From positions 1-47,242 of the forward strand of contig JAGGWN010000116.1 in NCBI GenBank assembly GCA_021157415.1: 47,242 nt of DNA, in the 5' to 3' direction. Origin of the DNA: Bacteroidales bacterium. GTDB taxonomy: Bacteria > Bacteroidota > Bacteroidia > Bacteroidales > VadinHA17. The notes beneath the pieces are model-generated. The model searched no databases, was not told the origin of the DNA, and was given only the letters and a program-made list of their open reading frames with translations. Numbering within the stretch: the first letter of the stretch is position 1; each line of letters opens with the position of its first letter. Both the position numbers and the translations under genes were made by a program. Shown here one piece after another: positions 43,057 through 47,242 of this stretch.

Positions 43057-44274
43057 ATGAAAACACAGGGACACGTCAATCGCAGAGGGTTTCTTCGCAC
43101 CACACTATTAGGGGCAGCCGGTTCTGTAGCGGCTACCGGATTGGTTCGTGGAAACCCGGTCCTCCTGAAAAAGGACCAGGAAGACAAACAACCATTCATC
43201 ACCCGCAAGCTGGGAAAAACGGACATCGTTGTACCGGTTGTCAGTATGGGGGTGATGCGTGCCGACAACCCCAACCTGGTAAAGGCCGCCCTCGACAACG
43301 GCATGAAACTTCTGGATACTGCTCATGTTTATCAGGGAGGCCGAAATGAAGAGATGCTGGGAAAATTGCTGAAAGATTATCCCCGTAACTCTTATTACAT
43401 AGACACAAAAATAAAACCCGACGGGTATGACAAAAATAAAGGGACGTTTACACATGCGGAAAAGGTAAGATCTTCTTTTCTGAACAAGTTCAACAGCAGC
43501 ATGAAACGGCTGGGACTGGAGTATGTGGACATCCTCTATCTACATGCCATCTCCACCCGCGAAGCCACCCTTTCCAAACCGGTACTGGAAGTGATGCAAA
43601 AGCTGAAAAAAGAAGGACGCACCCGCTATCTGGGGGTCTCCACCCACAGCCATGAGCCGGATGTAATACAGGCAGCCATAGACAGTGGCGTATATGACGT
43701 GGTGCTGGTAGCATACAATTTCCAGCAATCGCATCGTGAAGATATGGATAAAGCCATTGAAAGAGCGGCCCAGGCAGGACTGGGGGTCATCGCCATGAAG
43801 ACCATGGCCGGCGGGCGGATGAATAAAGACAAAAAACACCCGGTAAAAGCCGGAACGGCCCTGAAATGGGCTTTACAGAATCCGAATGTCACCACCAGCA
43901 TCCCCGGATTTACAACTTTCGACCAGTTGGAAGAAGATCTGGCTGTGGCCCGTGATATTACCTTATCGGAAGAAGAAAAAAATGAACTGGCCCTGGCTAC
44001 CCGTGATACACTCTATTGCGACGGGTGTGCCCGTTGTGTGGCACAATGCAAAAAGTCTCTGCCTATCCCCGACCTGATGCGTGCTTACATGTACACATAC
44101 GGCTATCGGGAAACCCGTAAAGCCCGTGATCTCATTGACGAGCTGGCCATTACAACCGATGCCTGTGCTACCTGTGATGAATGCACCGTTACCTGCGTCA
44201 AGGATTTTGCCGTTGCCGAGAAAATTACCGATATCACCCGGCTGTCAGAAGTTCCGCAGGAATTCTTAACCTAA
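43057..44274 (+). CDS. Tat-exported aldo/keto reductase with C-terminal iron-sulfur sites
   Basis: 405 residues. Twin-arginine signal NRRGFLRTT (8-16). AKR barrel (~48-310) with tetrad Asp87, Tyr92, Lys118 and His163 (LLDTAHVY, DTKIK, LYLHAIS). The C-terminal part has two Cys sets: CDGCARCVAQC (321-331) and CATCDECTVTC (370-380), spaced as for two [4Fe-4S] clusters. Family members of this layout are common in Bacteroidota; export through Tat fits a cofactor-loaded enzyme working in the periplasm, where NADPH is absent, so the electron donor is likely another carrier. Its stop is 3 bp before the next gene. Confidence 0.92.
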   Translation: MKTQGHVNRRGFLRTTLLGAAGSVAATGLVRGNPVLLKKDQEDKQPFITRKLGKTDIVVPVVSMGVMRADNPNLVKAALDNGMKLLDTAHVYQGGRNEEMLGKLLKDYPRNSYYIDTKIKPDGYDKNKGTFTHAEKVRSSFLNKFNSSMKRLGLEYVDILYLHAISTREATLSKPVLEVMQKLKKEGRTRYLGVSTHSHEPDVIQAAIDSGVYDVVLVAYNFQQSHREDMDKAIERAAQAGLGVIAMKTMAGGRMNKDKKHPVKAGTALKWALQNPNVTTSIPGFTTFDQLEEDLAVARDITLSEEEKNELALATRDTLYCDGCARCVAQCKKSLPIPDLMRAYMYTYGYRETRKARDLIDELAITTDACATCDECTVTCVKDFAVAEKITDITRLSEVPQEFLT

Positions 44275-44277
44275 CAC

Positions 44278-45177
44278 ATGAATTCAATTACCGCCATGAT
44301 ACCCAAACATTTTTCCTCTTCCGGCGCCGCAGTATGCCTGTTCCTTTTGCTCGTTTTTTCCCCGGCCATTCTTGCTGCACAGGACAGTATCCGGTTCCCG
44401 GAAATGAAAGGGTACAATCTGCATTTTGATTACCCCGTATATTTTCCGGACAACCTGTGGGATTATATTGACGGCGCTGCAGACAATTATCTGAACTATC
44501 ATTTTGTAAATCTGCACATTGCCGAATATTACAAGGGAAATAATAAGGTTTTTTTCAAGGTAGAAATATACCGTCATGAATCTCCTTTGTATGCTTTTGG
44601 GATTTATAGCTCGGAACGGTCGCCGGATTATCATTTCATCAACCTTGGCGTTCAGGGTTTCCAGGAAGAGTCTCTGATCTATTTTCTGAAAGGACCTTAT
44701 TATGTAAAGATTCTTACCCAGCAGGAAGGCAGAAGAGCCGGACGGGATATTGAGGTACTGGCACATAAATTAGAAACCATGCTTGCAGGGACAACCCGTT
44801 TCCCTCCGGAGCTGGCGCTGTTTCCGGAAAAAAACAAAATCGCCAATTCCGAACGCTTCATCGCTTCCGCCTTTTTGGGGCATGAATTCTTCGACAGTGT
44901 TTTTACCACCCAATACCAAACCGGGGATGTCTCCTTTTCGATGTTTCTCACCCACCGTGCAACGGTTGAAAACACCAAAAAGCTTCTTGAAACATTCTGT
45001 AAAAACGCTACCGGACAAATACCCCAACCGCTAAAGGAAGGAGACCGTGTCATCAAGGACGGGTACAACGGAGACATATACCTCATCTGGCAGGGTAATA
45101 TTATTTTCGGATTCAGGAACCTTAAAGATCAGGTGCTCATGCGGCAAATGGCTGAAGAAGTATTGAGTAAACTATGA
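44278..45177 (+). CDS. Exported protein resembling DUF6599 family
   Basis: 299 residues with a signal peptide ending ILAAQ. Contains WDYIDGAADNYLNYHFVNLHIAEY, KVEIYRHESPLYAFGIYSSER and YFLKGPYYVKILTQQEG, a pattern of an uncharacterised secreted family that I recognise only approximately. No catalytic or metal motif is evident. Begins 3 bp after the aldo/keto reductase gene, so both are made together and may act on the same substrate in the periplasm. Confidence 0.65.
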   Translation: MNSITAMIPKHFSSSGAAVCLFLLLVFSPAILAAQDSIRFPEMKGYNLHFDYPVYFPDNLWDYIDGAADNYLNYHFVNLHIAEYYKGNNKVFFKVEIYRHESPLYAFGIYSSERSPDYHFINLGVQGFQEESLIYFLKGPYYVKILTQQEGRRAGRDIEVLAHKLETMLAGTTRFPPELALFPEKNKIANSERFIASAFLGHEFFDSVFTTQYQTGDVSFSMFLTHRATVENTKKLLETFCKNATGQIPQPLKEGDRVIKDGYNGDIYLIWQGNIIFGFRNLKDQVLMRQMAEEVLSKL

Positions 45178-45308
45178 CCGGTCATCGCTGCATGATCAAC
45201 ATCTGTCCGGATCATCCCTGCATTACACGATCTGTGTTAATCTTCCAACTCTGCCAGGAAAAAATATTTTAATTTCTTTATCCCAGAATCCACAATAGAA
45301 AAACATAA

Positions 45309-45364
45309 TCCCAAATGAAGCCATAGAGCCATTTACAATAACTCTACTATGGCGCAATTTGGGA
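45309..45364 (+). terminator. Imperfect inverted repeat, possible terminator of the AKR operon
   Basis: Left arm begins TCCCAAAT and contains GCCATAG; right arm contains CTATGG-like sequence and ends ATTTGGGA, with a ~13-base loop and short internal mismatches. A run of T (45369-45375) follows. May instead be the remains of a small inverted-repeat element. Confidence 0.45.
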
Positions 45365-45387
45365 TACATTTTTTTCATGGCGGATTA

Positions 45388-45435
45388 AAATATAAATATT
45401 TAAATATGTATTTAATTATTTATTTAAATACATAT
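45388..45435. repeat. 48-bp A/T-rich dispersed repeat, copy 2
   Basis: Same 48 bases as 5409-5456, same orientation. Flanks differ, so only this core is shared. Here the edge reads TATATTTTA on the minus strand, not a -7 box. Confidence 0.85.
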
Positions 45436-45544
45436 TTTTCCCCCTAAACAACTTCTTTCCTTATTGCCTTCCTACCGGCAGGCGCAGGAGCCTGGGGATT
45501 ACCTCTCCCGGAATGCCCGGGGTTCCGGTATTTCCGAAATCTTT

Positions 45545-46810
45545 TTATCCCCCCAGCAGAAATCCCGTAAAAATCCCCAGGTAATTCCCGACCACGTATC
45601 CGATAATACCGGTCGTAAGTCCCGAAATAATGATATCGCGATTTTTCAGGGCGGCGGCCACCACCGGCACGAACGGCGGAGAATAGATCATAGCTGTTGA
45701 GGTGATAATGACCGTATCAGCATCCAGCCGGAAGATCATAGAGAGCAGGATGTGTATAAAGAGGGATCCGAAATATACCAGTGCCACATACAACAGCAGG
45801 TCCAGGTATTCTACATTGATCATCCCCCGGAGGTCGGCCATGGAAGAAACCACCAAACAGAACACAATAATCAGGTACATGCCCGTCTGGAAAGTTTTTT
45901 TGATTTTGTTGACATAAGGGATCAGGGAGAAGAGAATGCCCAGGGTGGTGATGGTCAGGATCACGACAGCCATCATGGATCTTTTAGGCACCAACATACC
46001 CAGGCCGGCACCTATAGCCAGAATGAGAACTGACAAAAGAATAGCCAACAGTAACTTTGGCAATACTTCCCGTGAAAAGATTCCTTGGTAACTATCCATC
46101 TCCTGTGCTTCCCGGGTAAGACGCTCGGTGGTTTCTTTATCGGCAAACTGCCGAAAAGGAGGCAGAAACAATAGAAAAAACCGCTGGGCCACGGTCAGCA
46201 GGAACAACAGGCAGATAGCGCCGATCACCAGATCGGCCGTATGGGTCATGATGAAGATATCCGGATCCACATTCAGGGCCTCCTTGATAGATGCCAGATT
46301 GGGAGTCCCGCCCGAATAAATACCGATCAACATCCCTGCGATCTTCCCCAATTCGGGGATCTTATCCTTAAAAATAAAAAAGCCCGCAACCACCACCACA
46401 AAAACCGAAGTGAGAGCCAGTACCAGTGAAAGAAAAGTACTCCCGGCCAGGCGGAACCATTTTTTCACATTCAGGGAAAACAACAGCAAAGGAATAGCCA
46501 GCGGGATGGTGATGGTGGTAATCATATCCTGCACGGAAGCAACTTTGTTATGCACCAGATCACCGGCCGTGATCTTTCCCTGTTCGAACAATGCCTGTGC
46601 CTGATCGGCAGGAAGAGCCACATTCCCCTGCACCAGGAAGTGATAAGCATCTGTCATCCCCGGCAACACACCGATGTTACCCATCAGCAAACCTACGGCA
46701 TAGGCGATTACTACCGAGCCGATCCGGTTTAGCAGCGTATTGTTACAGGTTGCATAGATGATCAGAACAGGAAACAAAATATAAAAAAGAATCAGCAGTA
46801 CAATCGTCAT
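45545..46810 (-). CDS. DUF819 family membrane protein
   Basis: 421 residues, about ten membrane segments: ILFYILFPVLIIYATC, VVIAYAVGLLMGNIGVL, a loop, then repeating hydrophobic stretches in two halves, with GIYSGGTPNLASIKEAL and MIYSPPFVPVVAAALKN as the conserved family segments. DUF819 (YjcL-like) proteins are transport-like but uncharacterised; substrate not evident. Own -7 box (46842-46849) although it directly follows the channel gene. Confidence 0.85.
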   Translation of the reverse strand: MTIVLLILFYILFPVLIIYATCNNTLLNRIGSVVIAYAVGLLMGNIGVLPGMTDAYHFLVQGNVALPADQAQALFEQGKITAGDLVHNKVASVQDMITTITIPLAIPLLLFSLNVKKWFRLAGSTFLSLVLALTSVFVVVVAGFFIFKDKIPELGKIAGMLIGIYSGGTPNLASIKEALNVDPDIFIMTHTADLVIGAICLLFLLTVAQRFFLLFLPPFRQFADKETTERLTREAQEMDSYQGIFSREVLPKLLLAILLSVLILAIGAGLGMLVPKRSMMAVVILTITTLGILFSLIPYVNKIKKTFQTGMYLIIVFCLVVSSMADLRGMINVEYLDLLLYVALVYFGSLFIHILLSMIFRLDADTVIITSTAMIYSPPFVPVVAAALKNRDIIISGLTTGIIGYVVGNYLGIFTGFLLGG

Positions 46811-46841
46811 AGAGTATCAGGTTGTATGGTTTTCGGTTGCC

Positions 46842-46849
46842 CAAAAATA
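46842..46849 (-). promoter_or_regulatory. Probable -7 box of the DUF819 gene
   Basis: Minus-strand TATTTTTG matches TAnnTTTG, 31 bases before ATG 46810 in the 49-bp gap after the channel gene. No TTTG at normal -33 distance. Confidence 0.45.
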
Positions 46850-46859
46850 AAAAAAATTT

Positions 46860-47242
46860 TTAACGAAGTATTTTACGTACAAAAGCCACTGTAAAATAAG
46901 ACATCATGAACAACCCGATAAATCCCTCAATACCGGAGATCCACCGGATAGCGCCCGACGGATAATAGTCTCCGTATCCGATGGTCAGAAAAGTGATAGC
47001 GCTGTGGTAAAAAGCCACCGCAACGCGGGAAAGTTTATCGGGATCCCCCAGTGATGACACGATCCGCGTATTGGCAACAAAAGGGAGCACATAATAAATC
47101 AATGAAAATATCACGTAAGTCACGATCATCGAACCCAATACCCGCACCGGGTCGGTGGCATACAGGCCAATTTTATCAAACACCACCCACTTGAAAGCAT
47201 ACTGCAGATAAGCCCACAGGGCCGGGAAAAAGCCTTTGTTCT
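46860..47242 (-). CDS. Potassium-channel-like protein (5' partial)
   Basis: The frame is open to the window end (NKGFFPALWAYLQYAFKWV precedes the GTG at 47186), so the start is outside. About 127 residues are visible: membrane segment VLGSMIVTYVIFSLIYYVLPF, a linker with DPDKLSRVAVAFYHS, pore helix and filter FLTIGYGDYYP, and a second segment FIGLFMMSYFTVAFV. This is the two-segment pore of the Ion_trans_2 family; TIGYGD is the K+ selectivity filter. What lies at the N-terminus (more segments or other repeats) is not visible. No C-terminal regulatory domain follows; the chain ends soon after the last segment. Confidence 0.85.
   Translation of the reverse strand, partial: NKGFFPALWAYLQYAFKWVVFDKIGLYATDPVRVLGSMIVTYVIFSLIYYVLPFVANTRIVSSLGDPDKLSRVAVAFYHSAITFLTIGYGDYYPSGAIRWISGIEGFIGLFMMSYFTVAFVRKILR

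Larger units (their letters stand above)
45178..45544. other. 367-bp intergenic region with two inverted repeats
   Basis: Between convergent genes. Contains the imperfect inverted repeat 45309-45364, copy 2 of the 48-bp repeat (45388-45435) and a small CCGGAA/TTCCGG hairpin (45508-45528) next to the DUF819 stop. No gene or tRNA seen. Confidence 0.7.

Noticed and set aside
47184-47186. GTG as the true start of the channel gene
   Set aside because: The frame continues open to the window edge with protein-like sequence, so the start is outside.

Overview
The window is chromosomal DNA of a member of the Bacteroidota, most likely an anaerobic Bacteroidales-type organism. Evidence: type IX secretion cargo (type A sorting tails at both CotH-like and beta-helix proteins, a gliding-motility type B tail), Bacteroidota promoters of the form TTTG-N19/20-TAnnTTTG, SPII lipoproteins among the glycoside hydrolases, an FabI of the Bacteroidota type, and the fused DAHP synthase/chorismate mutase. 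No rRNA, tRNA, CRISPR array, prophage or intact insertion sequence was seen; coding density is high and both window edges cut a gene.

Layout. 1-4.6 kb: end of a secreted beta-helix protein, fabI, a small lipoprotein, a secreted CotH-kinase-like protein. 4.65-12.5 kb: a cell-wall amino-sugar recycling locus with two divergent arms: leftward an NagX-like membrane acyltransferase, a MurNAc/GlcNAc kinase (AmgK type) fused to the RapZ C-terminal domain, and a MurU-like nucleotidyltransferase; rightward MurQ etherase and a secreted NagZ-like GH3 fused to a class-C beta-lactamase-like domain. 13-16.8 kb: GH29 fucosidase and GH3 glucosidase lipoproteins. 16.9-20.5 kb: a GNAT-like protein divergent from a four-gene operon of unknown function (zinc ribbon with Gly/Arg-rich head, DUF89 metal phosphatase, CGGC-domain protein, RecA/KaiC-like protein with degenerate Walker motifs) under a strong promoter that contains a perfect 14-bp palindrome. 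20.5-28.1 kb: a complete seven-gene Phe/Tyr branch operon (pheA, aminotransferase, DAHP synthase-chorismate mutase, aroB, aroA, aroC, tyrA) preceded by a textbook-like but apparently unannotated attenuator whose 16-residue leader peptide has seven Phe/Tyr codons. 28.2-33.1 kb: nth, selD and a large orphan hybrid histidine kinase. 33.2-38.2 kb: TPR protein, gliding-type surface protein, DUF6702 protein, HupE/UreJ-like metal permease. 38.2-42.8 kb: a probable lipid-export triad (LolA-like protein, MMPL/RND transporter, outer-membrane barrel). 43-45.2 kb: a Tat-exported Fe-S aldo/keto reductase and a secreted partner. 45.2-47.2 kb: noncoding repeats, a DUF819 membrane protein and a truncated potassium-channel-like gene.

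How the parts work together. The recycling locus can release GlcNAc and MurNAc-containing sugars outside the cytoplasm, import or modify them, and either cleave MurNAc-6-P (MurQ) or return MurNAc to UDP-MurNAc (kinase plus MurU); the RapZ domain suggests amino-sugar-phosphate sensing. The aromatic operon is arranged so that Phe/Tyr starvation should stall the leader ribosome and let transcription enter all seven genes. The most promising undescribed items are the attenuator (27896-28054) and the 18.1-20.5 kb metal/redox-looking operon.
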